Of a stretch of 64,000 nt of DNA, positions 36,889 through 46,109 are shown piece after piece (the stretch's first letter is position 1; each line of letters opens with the position of its first letter). The position numbers and the translations under genes were made by a program. Origin of the DNA: Micromonospora antibiotica (GTDB taxonomy: Bacteria; Actinomycetota; Actinomycetes; Mycobacteriales; Micromonosporaceae); assembly GCF_017599305.1 (NCBI RefSeq), contig NZ_JAGFWR010000022.1, forward strand, positions 46,188 through 110,187. Reading direction: 5' to 3'. Under the pieces are notes generated by a model. That model saw nothing but the letters and a program-made list of their open reading frames with translations, did not search any database and was not told the DNA's origin.

Positions 36889-37415
36889 GCCCCGACACCA
36901 ACCGGCGGCCCCGCCGGGTCGCTGGCGTCTACCGACCACTGGTCAACAGGGCACCAGGACCACCACCACGACCGGGGCCACTGGCCCAACTGGTACGCGC
37001 GGCCAACACCATCCGCGCACAACTCGAACGCACCGTGCTGCGCGCCGATGGCATGACCTGGACCGCCTATGACGTGCTCGTGCTCGTCTGCGCCCGCCGC
37101 GCGGTGGACACCCGCACCACCGCCGCCGAGGTCGGCATCGCCAAGGCGACGCTTACCAGCGTCCTGGTGACCCTGGTCGATCGCGGTCTGGTCCGTAGGG
37201 ATCTCCACGAGCACGACCGACGCCGGGTGATCCTGCGTCCCACCCAGGCCGGCATGGATCTGGCGCGTCAGATCCAGCATCGGGTCGACGCCGAGCAGGC
37301 CCGACTGTTCGGCGGGCCCGGCCTGCCCCCGGGGGACAGCCTGGCACGGGTCCTGCGCACGGTAGCGGTCCGTTCCCAACAACGCACCGCCGCCGACACA
37401 CCCCCGGCCAGCTGA
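36885..37415 (+). CDS. MarR-family transcriptional regulator
   Basis: 176 aa from the ATG at 36885; a GTG at 36876 is an alternative. The winged-helix core reads MTWTAYDVLVLVCA, AAEVGIAKATLTSVLVTLVD, RGLVRRDLHEHDRRRVILRP, matching MarR proteins including the DxRRxxxxLT wing. It is followed by an MFS exporter in the same direction, a common regulator-efflux pair. Confidence 0.88.
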   Translation: MSPDTNRRPRRVAGVYRPLVNRAPGPPPRPGPLAQLVRAANTIRAQLERTVLRADGMTWTAYDVLVLVCARRAVDTRTTAAEVGIAKATLTSVLVTLVDRGLVRRDLHEHDRRRVILRPTQAGMDLARQIQHRVDAEQARLFGGPGLPPGDSLARVLRTVAVRSQQRTAADTPPAS

Positions 37416-37612
37416 TCCGGACGCCCCTCGGGGCGTCGACCAGATCACCACGCAGGCCACGAAGTGCCCTCTACCCGGTCGCCCAGCCGAGACGACCGGC
37501 CCCCACCCATCGCCCGGCACGCGGGCGGAGGGCCGCGACCGTCGCCGTTCGCCGGCGCCTTCGCGGCCCACCGCTCTGCGCCCGCATGTCCACCCATCGA
37601 CGAGGAGTCCGC

Positions 37613-38938
37613 GTGTCCGTGACCGTACGATCCACCGCACCTTCACTTCATGCCTCACCGACAGCTGGCTGGCGGCTCGGCTTCCTGTACGGTCCGGCTG
37701 TCTACGGGGTCAGCGCCGCCGCCGTCGCGCTGCCCGCCGCCGCCCAGGGCCTCCACGTCGATCCGGCAGCAGCCGTATGGATCCTGGCCATCCACGCCCT
37801 GGGGCTCGGGGTTGGCGCCGCAGTCGCCGGCCGCGCCACCGATATCTGGGGTACGCGCAGCGTGCTCGCGGTCGGCGCGGCGCTCCTCGTCATCGGTACG
37901 GCGGTCTGTGCCGTCGCGCCCGCGCTGCTCGTGGTGATCGGCGGGCGGGCACTGCTGGCCGCAGGTTCCGGGGCGATGACCGCGACCGCGCTCGCCCTTG
38001 CTGCCGGGGCACCAGATGCCATCCGGCCGAGGGTTCTCACCCACCTCGGTATGGTGATGACGCTGTTCTCCGCCACCGCGCCGCTCGCCGGGTCACTCGC
38101 CTTGGTCGCCGGATGGCGCGTCGCCCTGGTGCTACCAGCACTGTCTGTGACGGCTATTCCGATGTGCTGGATCCTCACCCGGTCGGGGCACCGGCAGGGG
38201 CCGGGTGACGTGGACTGGGTGGGCGCGTTGCTCTTGGCGCTCGTGGCCTCTGGACTGCTGCTGGTGCTGGAGTCGACGACCGCTCCGATGGCCCGCCCTC
38301 TCATTCCCATCCTGCTGACGGCAACGGGCGCTGGCGGGTTGCTGCTCGCCCTACACACCAAGCGGCGTCCCGCCGGGTTCCTCCCCGCGGTAGTGATCCG
38401 AGACCGGCGCTTCTGGCATTGCGGGTTAGTCGGCGCGAGTGTGTACGGCGGCCTGTTCGCGACCGTCTACGCCGTCCCTCAACTACTGACCGGCCTCGGA
38501 CACACTGCGGAGGCTGTAGGTATGCTCCTCCTACCTGGGGCCGTCGCGGGGGTGGTCGTCGCTCGTCTGGCCGCTGCCGCCAGCCTCCGTCTGCCGCCGC
38601 AGCAGGTGATGGCTGCGATAGCGGCTCTGTTCAGCGCCGCAGTGCTGATCGCGGCGGCGGACCGGCAGTCGGTGACACTGGTCGGTGCCGCGAGCGCAGG
38701 GTTCGCGGCGTTCGCGGTGGCCCAGATGACCCTGACCACCGCCATCTCCCAGGTAACCGACGTGGGTGTGCGCGGGGCTGCCCTGGGCTTGGCGAACCTG
38801 ACCTTCTTCCTTGGTGGCGCACTCGGGGCGGCGACCTGCGCAGCGCTCTGGGCCCTCTGGGGCCTGCCGGCCGCGTTCGCCGCGACCGCAGCCCTGCCGA
38901 CCTTGGCCGCCCTCGCCGCGTGGCACTTGGGCCCCTGA
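37613..38938 (+). CDS. MFS transporter, probable drug efflux
   Basis: 441 aa from the GTG at 37613, with GAGGAG five bases upstream; an in-frame ATG at 37586 lacks this. About twelve membrane helices are visible. Loop 2-3 has GRATDIWGTRSVLAVGA, the MFS motif A region, and the motif C-like area follows (LTHLGMVMTLFSATAPLAGS). It probably exports a toxic small molecule under control of the adjacent MarR regulator. Substrate unknown. This is cargo relative to the transfer genes. Confidence 0.85.
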   Translation: MSVTVRSTAPSLHASPTAGWRLGFLYGPAVYGVSAAAVALPAAAQGLHVDPAAAVWILAIHALGLGVGAAVAGRATDIWGTRSVLAVGAALLVIGTAVCAVAPALLVVIGGRALLAAGSGAMTATALALAAGAPDAIRPRVLTHLGMVMTLFSATAPLAGSLALVAGWRVALVLPALSVTAIPMCWILTRSGHRQGPGDVDWVGALLLALVASGLLLVLESTTAPMARPLIPILLTATGAGGLLLALHTKRRPAGFLPAVVIRDRRFWHCGLVGASVYGGLFATVYAVPQLLTGLGHTAEAVGMLLLPGAVAGVVVARLAAAASLRLPPQQVMAAIAALFSAAVLIAAADRQSVTLVGAASAGFAAFAVAQMTLTTAISQVTDVGVRGAALGLANLTFFLGGALGAATCAALWALWGLPAAFAATAALPTLAALAAWHLGP

Positions 38939-39059
38939 GGCCGAACTGCCGTCGGGGGGCGGGTACAGCGGCCTGCTCCACGCGTGCTCCAGATCTTGAA
39001 TGGACAGCTTCGTCCGATGTGGTCCGTGTGACGACGTTGGGTTGGGGTAGTTCGTTGAG

Positions 39060-39268
39060 ATGAGGTATCCCGATGGAGGTGGTTGTCCGCGCGGGGGCGG
39101 GCGAAGCGTGAGGCGGTCCGGCGGCAGGCGGCGGGGTGGTTCGCCGAGGGTGTGTCGGTGCCGGAGGTTGCGCGTCGGTTGCGGGTGCCGCAGACCGCAG
39201 CGTACGGCTGGCGCAAGCGGGGGCGGGCCGGTCGCGAGCAGGCTTTGGCATCGAAGGGGCATGGCGGA
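39060..39268 (+). pseudogene. IS630-family transposase N-terminal remnant
   Basis: The first frame begins MRYPDGGG, and continuity resumes after a one-base loss in a second frame as LSARGRAKREAVRRQAAGWF, then AEGVSVPEVARRLRVPQ and YGWRKRGRAGREQALASKG. This is the helix-turn-helix N-terminus of IS630 transposases. The catalytic DDE part is missing and the sequence diverges at about 39268. It marks an old recombination edge beside the SIR2-helicase gene. Confidence 0.75.
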
Positions 39269-39349
39269 TCGCCCCCGATCCACAATCAAGATCACCAACA
39301 GCATCCCGAATGTGAGACAGAGCCGACACCGACGATCGCCCCGTATCCT

Positions 39350-42300
39350 TCAGTCCGCCTCATCCTCTGGTATCTCGGTCAGCCGGAACGGGTCCGGCGG
39401 TACCTGCGGCATCGGCCCCGGCCACGGCGGGTGCGAGCCCGCCACGTCCAGCGAGACGTTTACACTCTCTGCGTCGATGACACTGACCCGCTGCTCAGCC
39501 AGCCGTTCCAGCACCTCCTCGGCCTCCAGCGCGTCGCCGCGCGCGTTGACCAGCCGGGCGACCAGGGTTAGCACGAACTCCGGTGGTATGAACCGAGCAA
39601 CTGTCGGCTTCCCGGCCAGTTCGCTGTAGGCCGACGGCCGCAGCCGCGAATTTAGGATTACCAGGCCCTCGTCCGGCGCGAACATCTGCACCTCTTCCTG
39701 GCCCACCTCGTTGTGGGGGATCTTCAACAAGACCTCGACCGCTCCGGCGCTCCAGCGCATCTCGGTGTACTCGGCTAACTTGCGCCTCTCGAAGGCGATG
39801 CCCAGGCCGTCGGCCATTTCCTCCCATAGATCGATATACTCGTTGTGGGAGTTAGCCCTCTGCAGCTCCTTGCCGAATTCCTCGAAGGACATTCCGCCGG
39901 TGCCTGGCACGTATACGCCAGCCAACTGCTGCGCTACACGGTGCCGGAAGTCGGATTCTTCCCGTTCCCGCCTCTCCAGCCGATCCCGGGCATTCTGCCG
40001 GCTCTGCTCGCTGATGCCGGGGTGGTCCACGATACCGGGTAGGTCCAGCACCGTCGCCCAGCCCTCAGCTACCGGCTGTGCCTCCCACAACCGGGCGAGC
40101 CGGTTGCGATGCAGTTCGTCGATGCGCAGCTTGACGATCGGCGCCAGCCAGGCCGGCAGCCCGACCTCAGTCTGTAAAGCCAGCAGGATCATCCGCGTGG
40201 ACCAGTCGTGGCGGTCCGAGAAGGAGATTTCGGCCGCGCCGCGGATCACCCCGGCGACCTGCTCACAGAGCTGCTCAATGTCGCTGTAGTGCAGCGACAG
40301 CTCGACCGGACGCTCGTTTCGGCGGTTCTCGTCGGAGCGTATGGCCGCCGAGAACCGGGCCTTAATCTCGGCGAACGGGATGCCGCGGCTCCACTCGAAG
40401 GCCACCAGCGCGCGCAGCAGAGCGGTGGCGTCCCGGTCGGTGACCTCCTCTACCTCCCGTGCCAGTAGCTCGCGCAGTTCCTTCGACACCACGACCTGCC
40501 CCTCAGCCACGAATTTGGCCGGCAGTGCATACCGCTTCGTGCCGAAGTACTGGGCGCAATACTCGCGGCGAACCTCATCCTCGTGGAGATAAGCCAGCGC
40601 GTACGTCTGGATGTTCTCCTTGAGGGACGGGTAGTGCCGCGGGTGCACTCCGGGCAGGCCCACCCATGCGGTCACCCCCTCGATCTCGTCGCTGCGGCAG
40701 GCATGAAACAGTAGGTCGACATCGCCGGTGCCCTGCGTCGCCAGCCGGGATAGCAGTTCCAGGACGTGCGCGCTGCCCAGGGCCAGCCCGGACCTGGCTA
40801 GCGCCTCACCCAGCCGGGTGGGCCGGTGTTTGTCGTCCGCGTCCCGATCGAACAGGCCCAGGACGGATAGGCGCTCGATCACTTCGGCGGCGGTGGGTAG
40901 CTGCACGTCGGGTTCCTGGGCGGCGAGCAATGCCTTCAATACCGAGCCGACCCGGTTCTCTAGCTGAGGCATCCGCCGGCCGAAGCCGTCCGAACAAAGC
41001 ACATGCAACGAGAGCAGGGTGACGTCGTCGAGTTCCCGGATCCTCCCGGTCACTCGATCAGTGCGCTCATGCCCGACTACGTAGCGCTGAAAAACTCCGT
41101 CCATCGAGGAGAGAGACAGCACCGAGTCCGCAGTGAGACCGGCTACCCCCTGCAAGTCACGCTCGCTGGGCACCAAGATGTAGAAGGCGCCGCGTTCCTT
41201 GCTCGCTACGCCACGCCGTCCGGCGCGCCCGGCCTTGTTGTCCAGTTCGGCTGGCATGCTGAGCCGGCGGAGCCGGTCCGAGCCGTACCCGGAGATACTG
41301 GTCGCGATCACCACGTCGGCGGGCAGGTTTACGCCTATCGCGAGCGTGTCCGTGGCAACGAGCACCCTTAGCACGCCGCGGCGGTCTCGGAAGTCGTCCT
41401 CCAAGTCACGCCGCAGCCGTGGGGAAAGCCGGGCGCTGTGGTACGCCACCCCGGTCCGCATGCCGCGGACCACCTCGGGCGCCAGCGGCAGGTCGGTGTC
41501 CTGCAGCGCGAGGAACCGCCGCTCAGCGACGTCCGGGTCGACATCGGGATCGGCGAATCGGCCGATCCGCCACGGTGATCCGCGCCGCCGGGCAACGGTT
41601 CCCATGGTCGCGTCGAGTGACTTCTGGATTGCCAGAGCGAGTTCCTGGGCCGCTGTCCGGCCCGGCACGAAGACCAGGATCCGGGTCTTCGGGTCCTCGT
41701 TGAGCAGGCGGGTGACCAGCGAGACGGCCAGCGGTCCGGTGCTCAGCCCGCGCACCTGGATCCGGTCGCGCATAGAGTTGCGGGTGATGTCGGCGAGGTC
41801 GTGCTCCTCGGTCACTGGATCGGGTAGTTGGGCGTCCCGCTCGGAGAGGCTCTTTAGGTGCGCGTCGCGTTGAAGCCGCCACCGGTTGCTATCCATCACG
41901 TACGTGTCCAGCGGTACCGGCCTATTGCTGCTCTGCACGAAGCTAAATGTGTCCACGCCGAGCCAGCTACGCAGCACTTCGGTCGACTGCGCAGACATGG
42001 TGGCCGACAGGCCGAGGATGCCGGGCCGTTCCTCCTGCGGCATCAGGCGCACCATCGTCAGCAGGCTCTCCAGCTTGGCCGCCCGCTTCTGATCCTCGAC
42101 CAAGGTCTGCATCTCATCGACGACCAGCAACGAGGTTTTGCCCAGGGTGCGCTGGCCGGAGATCAGGTAGCCGAGTAGCTTTTCGTAGATCGCGATGGCG
42201 ACTTCGAAACGGCCCTTAGAGACCGGCGAGTCGTTTTCCGGATAGTCCCGGGAGGACGGATAGACCCGGATCTTGCGATCGTCCCGCCATGCCTCGACCC

Positions 42301-43480
42301 AGCTCTCCCATTCCCGGGACTCTTGGGCGACCAGCGCCTTGGTTGGGAAGATCATTACGGCGGAGTGCCCAGTGCCGACCGCGTAGTTCATTGCGAGCCG
42401 CGCCACAGTGGTCTTGCCCGTGCCGGTGACCGCGCTGATCAGCGCGGCCTGCCGGGAGTCGGTAGCCCCGACCGCGGCTCTGAGCATTCGCTCTTGCACA
42501 TCTTCGCGCGCGCTCGCCCCCCCGATCTGGTCGGCTGCCTTCCTCTGCACCGGGGCAGGCAGCATCCTCAGCGGGTCTAGGTGGCTGTCGACCGGCTTTG
42601 GAGCGACCGCAGCGACTGGAGGCGTTGCTGGCGCGGGGGAGGCGGCGAAGAGCTCGTCGAGATAACCGGGCAGATCCTCGTACTCCGCGCCGTACGACAG
42701 GTGGGCTAGTTTGCCATGGAGCCGGTCGGCGGGCAGGTCACCCGCCCGAACCAGGACGTAGGCCCGACGCCCAGTATTGCCGTAGCGCTGTTTGTACCAG
42801 GGTAGGAAGCCAGCGAAGTTCGGATCGGCTAAGCCCGCGCCGTAGCCGAGGAACACGAGCGTGTGGCTGGCGGCGAAGGCCTGAAGTACCTCAGTTGTTG
42901 TCTGGTTCGACCCTAGGCGTTGATAGTCCGAACCAGACAAAATGATCGAGTCAGGCAGCTTATGCCGGCCGTGCAGATGAAAGACGTATCTCTCGGGGTT
43001 CTCGTGAAAACGATCCCGCTGATCAGCCTCGGTCCAGGTAAGACCAATTCGGCCAGAGACATCCTCTATCAGCTGATCATAATTGGTTGTGAGAATGGGG
43101 ACTGGCTGCCGAAGAACTGACTCGAATCCGGGGTTGGCCGGTTCGAGGGAACCGATGGTGCGCCGGATCCAGTCGACGAATTCTCCCGGCGCTTGCCTCT
43201 TGAAGACCTTGTCGACCCACTCTGCTGCTGTTATGTAGGACTCGACCGAGGGGTCAGCATCGATCAGTCCCCTGAGATTGCCGACCGCCTTGCCCCACTC
43301 GGGACGCAAGCCGCCCAGATAGTCCAACGCTGAAGTAATGAGCCCGTGCCAGGTTGCCGTTTCCGTATTGCCACTGATCGCGACACTGAGTCCTGTCCCG
43401 CAGACCAAGACCACTTTCCCTGCGCGGGCACGCTCAACAAGATCTTGTTGCCAGGTCTCTTCGGGAGCCATGTGCGGCAT
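39350..43480 (-). CDS. SIR2 domain fused to Ski2-like SF2 helicase, candidate defence protein
   Basis: 1376 aa from an ATG at 43480 (next ATG 43471; frame open to 43576). Residues 15-275 form a SIR2-like domain: VVLVCGTGLSVAISGN (23-38), TTNYDQLIEDV (131-141), VFHLHG (166-171) and LVFLGYG (208-214). Together these are the NAD-binding loop, TTN/D motif and catalytic His region of SIR2_2 proteins. After a Pro-rich linker the helicase has TGTGKT (352-357), LLVVDEMQTL (451-460), LGLSATMS, YHSARLSPRLR, LVATDTLAIGVNLPA and NKAGRAGRRG (748-757). The ~600-residue C-terminus is unrecognised. SIR2 domains in known anti-phage systems deplete NAD+, so this may be a nucleic-acid-sensing abortive effector. 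That role is inferred. Confidence 0.85.
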   Translation of the reverse strand: MPHMAPEETWQQDLVERARAGKVVLVCGTGLSVAISGNTETATWHGLITSALDYLGGLRPEWGKAVGNLRGLIDADPSVESYITAAEWVDKVFKRQAPGEFVDWIRRTIGSLEPANPGFESVLRQPVPILTTNYDQLIEDVSGRIGLTWTEADQRDRFHENPERYVFHLHGRHKLPDSIILSGSDYQRLGSNQTTTEVLQAFAASHTLVFLGYGAGLADPNFAGFLPWYKQRYGNTGRRAYVLVRAGDLPADRLHGKLAHLSYGAEYEDLPGYLDELFAASPAPATPPVAAVAPKPVDSHLDPLRMLPAPVQRKAADQIGGASAREDVQERMLRAAVGATDSRQAALISAVTGTGKTTVARLAMNYAVGTGHSAVMIFPTKALVAQESREWESWVEAWRDDRKIRVYPSSRDYPENDSPVSKGRFEVAIAIYEKLLGYLISGQRTLGKTSLLVVDEMQTLVEDQKRAAKLESLLTMVRLMPQEERPGILGLSATMSAQSTEVLRSWLGVDTFSFVQSSNRPVPLDTYVMDSNRWRLQRDAHLKSLSERDAQLPDPVTEEHDLADITRNSMRDRIQVRGLSTGPLAVSLVTRLLNEDPKTRILVFVPGRTAAQELALAIQKSLDATMGTVARRRGSPWRIGRFADPDVDPDVAERRFLALQDTDLPLAPEVVRGMRTGVAYHSARLSPRLRRDLEDDFRDRRGVLRVLVATDTLAIGVNLPADVVIATSISGYGSDRLRRLSMPAELDNKAGRAGRRGVASKERGAFYILVPSERDLQGVAGLTADSVLSLSSMDGVFQRYVVGHERTDRVTGRIRELDDVTLLSLHVLCSDGFGRRMPQLENRVGSVLKALLAAQEPDVQLPTAAEVIERLSVLGLFDRDADDKHRPTRLGEALARSGLALGSAHVLELLSRLATQGTGDVDLLFHACRSDEIEGVTAWVGLPGVHPRHYPSLKENIQTYALAYLHEDEVRREYCAQYFGTKRYALPAKFVAEGQVVVSKELRELLAREVEEVTDRDATALLRALVAFEWSRGIPFAEIKARFSAAIRSDENRRNERPVELSLHYSDIEQLCEQVAGVIRGAAEISFSDRHDWSTRMILLALQTEVGLPAWLAPIVKLRIDELHRNRLARLWEAQPVAEGWATVLDLPGIVDHPGISEQSRQNARDRLERREREESDFRHRVAQQLAGVYVPGTGGMSFEEFGKELQRANSHNEYIDLWEEMADGLGIAFERRKLAEYTEMRWSAGAVEVLLKIPHNEVGQEEVQMFAPDEGLVILNSRLRPSAYSELAGKPTVARFIPPEFVLTLVARLVNARGDALEAEEVLERLAEQRVSVIDAESVNVSLDVAGSHPPWPGPMPQVPPDPFRLTEIPEDEAD

Positions 43481-43898
43481 TGTACTCAGAAGTGATCGAC
43501 AGCTCTCGGGCACCTGCCTTCCCGGTAGTGAATGGACCATGCTCTTCCTGCCGCCAATTTTATCTATGCATGTCACTCATTGTGCCGAAATGTGTGGTTG
43601 ACTTCAGTGTCTCGCAGTGGTAGAAAAACTCCTTTGTGGTGTGTAGCCGTCGGTGGGTGGGGCGATCGCATAGTCGGCCGGCGGTGCGCTGACCAGGAGT
43701 TCAAGATGAAATCGGGATTTGCCGAGGTGGTCGCCCATGTGATCGTCAAGTCGTCTGCGGCGAGACAGAGCAGGTAATTAGGCTGGACGCGGGTCAATGG
43801 GTGATGTCGACCGTGCAGGAGAGCGAAGGGCGTCAGCGTGTGATCTACCCTGACGGCCGAGCTTGCACCCACTGAAAAGGTGACTAAACGGCAACGCT
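43481..43898. other. divergent control region between SIR2-helicase and two-TM gene
   Basis: About 420 bp with lower GC than the surroundings. No coding frame is convincing. It should contain the promoters of both divergent genes. Confidence 0.45.
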
Positions 43899-44657
43899 GT
43901 GGACGGCATTATGGCAAGCATGCGGCGGCACGCGAAGCAAATCCTGACGGACATCCGACATCGGCGGCATATTGATCTCTACGCGACCACGCTGGTCGTG
44001 CTGGTTTTCGCAGCACTGCTGATCGTCGGGGCGGATCTTCCAGACAGCGCCCGGTGGTCCGTGCTCTTCGCTGGGCTGGGCTTCCTTCTGCTGCGGGCCG
44101 CGCTCGCGAACCATCGGGAGGACCGTTTCCTCGACCGCAGCGACTATGACCGTAACCCGGTCACCGACGACCTGCGCAACGCCAAGGATGTGTGGATCTT
44201 CGCGCCGGTCGGCTCTAATTTCCTCACCGAGGAGCGCTGCGACATTTTGCGCCGCGGGCCGCTCGCGCGGGAAGGCGGCTCGGTGCGGATCGTGGTACTG
44301 GCACAATTCGACCCAGGTGACCCGATCTCGGAGCAACTCGACGCGCTGCTCGACTATCCGGTGCAGACAGCGTCCGCGTCGTTGCGCGAGACGCGAACGA
44401 GGCTTGCGACGATGGCGGAATGGCAGGTCAAAGGCACGTTTGCGTACGGGGAGATCGCCTTTAACCCAGGCTTCAGTCTGGTTGCGCTAAACCCTCACGC
44501 GGCCGGAGGTTACGCCAACGTCGAATTTCACGCCTTCCGCAATGATGCCATCCGGTCGCGCATGCACATCAATCTGACCCGTGACGACGGCGCTTGGTAT
44601 GTCTATTGGCTAGACCAGTTTGAGGCGATCTGGCGCTCGGCAGTGACGGCCGAGTAG
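43899..44657 (+). CDS. two-TM membrane protein with unknown cytosolic domain
   Basis: 252 aa from the GTG at 43899 (ATG at 43911 alternative). Two transmembrane helices lie at about 27-44 and 52-68. The soluble part has alternating strands and helices (KDVWIFAPVGSNFLTEERCD, GGSVRIVVLAQFDPGD, FSLVALNPHAAGGYANVEFH) and ends in WYVYWLDQFEAIWRSA. The WIFAPVGSNFL region recalls phospholipase-D-like folds, but no HKD motif is visible. It is divergent from the SIR2-helicase gene inside the same IS-bounded island, so it may be its partner; this is inference. Confidence 0.7.
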   Translation: MDGIMASMRRHAKQILTDIRHRRHIDLYATTLVVLVFAALLIVGADLPDSARWSVLFAGLGFLLLRAALANHREDRFLDRSDYDRNPVTDDLRNAKDVWIFAPVGSNFLTEERCDILRRGPLAREGGSVRIVVLAQFDPGDPISEQLDALLDYPVQTASASLRETRTRLATMAEWQVKGTFAYGEIAFNPGFSLVALNPHAAGGYANVEFHAFRNDAIRSRMHINLTRDDGAWYVYWLDQFEAIWRSAVTAE

Positions 44658-44875
44658 TGACGGCTGTCTTCGCCGGTGCGGGTACCAGCAGCGATCCGCC
44701 GGCTGCCTCATCCACGTAGGTTCGGCCTGTGCGACGCTGTGTCGAGGGTTATGCACGAGGCTGCCCGGGACGCGTTCGGTCCGCTATTCCTCCACACCGG
44801 AAAATTCGCCCTATAAGGGGTGTAGGCTGCGGTAAGGTCGAGGGTCAGGCGCCCCGTCCCGCCGTTGACTCTGAG

Positions 44876-45810
44876 AGTGCGTGTTTGAGATGGGGTTGAT
44901 TAGACCCGGGTGAAGGTGCGGCGGGCTTGGCGTCGTGCCGGTTGGCCGCGGGTGATGCGGCGGGTCATGCCAGCGATGGCGGCCCAGCGGATGAGGGCTT
45001 CGGAGACGGCTGGGTGGCGTTCGTAGTCGCGGGCGAGTCGGCGGCAGGCGGTGAGCCAGGCCAGGGTGCGTTCCACGGACCCAGCGGCGAGGATGTACAG
45101 CGAAGCCGCGCTGGTCGGCGGGCTTACGGACGATCTCCAGGGTGGTGCGCAGGATGTCGCGGGCCCAGTCGACCAGCCGTCCGGTGAAGCCCTGGTCGGC
45201 GAAGACGTGCCGAATCGGGGTGAGCATGTAGGCGCCGGAGCAGGGCACTCTTGGCGCCGTCGCGGTCCTGCCAGCTCGCGGCGAGTACGGTCACGGTGAC
45301 CAGTAGCCCCAGGGTGTCGGTGATGATGAATCGCTTCCGGCCGTTGATCTTCTTCCCGGCGTCGTAGCCTCGGCTGTCGCACCCGACGGTGTCAGCGCCC
45401 TTCACGCTCTGCGAGTCGATGATCCCCGCAGATGGTTGCGGCGCACGGCCCTGTTGCACCCGTGTCCTGATCCGCAGCGTGGCCAGGAGTTTCTCGGTGA
45501 CGCCGGCTTCTTCCCACCGGGTGAAGTACCAGTACACCTCTGCCAGGGCGGCAGGTCAGCTGGCAGGTACCGCCACGGGCACCCGGACCGCACCACGTAC
45601 AGGATCGCGTTAACGATCTCCCGCCGCGGATGCTTCTCCCGACGGCCGTCTGTGTTCGGCTCCGGAAGCAGCGGCTCGATCAGCGCCAACTGGGCATCGG
45701 ACAGGTCGGAGGGGTAGCCACGGCGTGCAGACACCGCGCCACCCTGCCCGTCCCGCCGGTGAAAGTCATGCCGCCACGCGGTCCACAACAGACCTTGTCA
45801 AACACGCACT
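44876..45810 (-). mobile_element. IS5-family insertion sequence with 13-bp inverted repeats, decayed
   Basis: AGTGCGTGTTTGA at 44876-44888 is matched by its exact complement at 45798-45810, giving an element of about 935 bp. The enclosed transposase is broken by frameshifts. A target duplication could not be fixed with confidence. Confidence 0.8.
44900..45734 (-). pseudogene. frameshifted IS5-family transposase
   Basis: The reading frame starts at a GTG (45734: SARRGYPSDLSDAQLALIEP, then ILYVVRSGCPWRYLP). It continues in a second frame as VQQGRAPQPSAGIIDSQSVK and KINGRKRFIITDTLGL, in a third as FADQGFTGRLVDWARDIL, and in a fourth as AGSVERTLAWLTACRRLARD to the stop at 44900. The catalytic D (IIDSQS), D (ADQGF) and E (VERTLAW) regions are all recognisable but lie in different frames, so the gene is inactive unless several programmed shifts occur. 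Confidence 0.85.
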
Positions 45811-45814
45811 GACT

Positions 45815-46100
45815 GATGAGAGGTGGGCGGACGTCGACGCGATGGTCACGGCGTGCGAAGTCATCGCTGGTCCTTGCGATGCAGTCACGGATCATCCTTA
45901 TGTGCACCGAGGCGGGTCGAACGTCGAGACGGCCACCGACCTGGGCGTTCATCTGTCCGCGGTGAGAATATGGCGGCGGCAGTTTTTGCGTTGTGGTTGA
46001 ACGGCCTGATCGATGAACAGGGGCCGGGGTGTCCACGATTATGCTGGCCGAGGTCGAGGACGACGTAGTGGCGACCCTGGAGCAGAATTCATCCAAGCCA
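45815..46100 (+). pseudogene. IS630-like transposase fragment
   Basis: TDERWADVDAMVTACEVIAG and TDLGVHLSAVRIWRRQFL in one frame, LNGLIDEQGPGCPR in the next and LAEVEDDVVATLEQNSSKP in a third together resemble the N-terminal HTH and linker of IS630-type transposases. At least two frameshifts are needed. It abuts the IS5 end and the relaxase 3' end. Confidence 0.55.
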
Positions 46101-46109
46101 AGGGGCATT

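Noticed and set aside
44860..45825. Target-site duplication flanking the IS5-like element
   Set aside because: Flanking bases allow several short matches but none is unambiguous.
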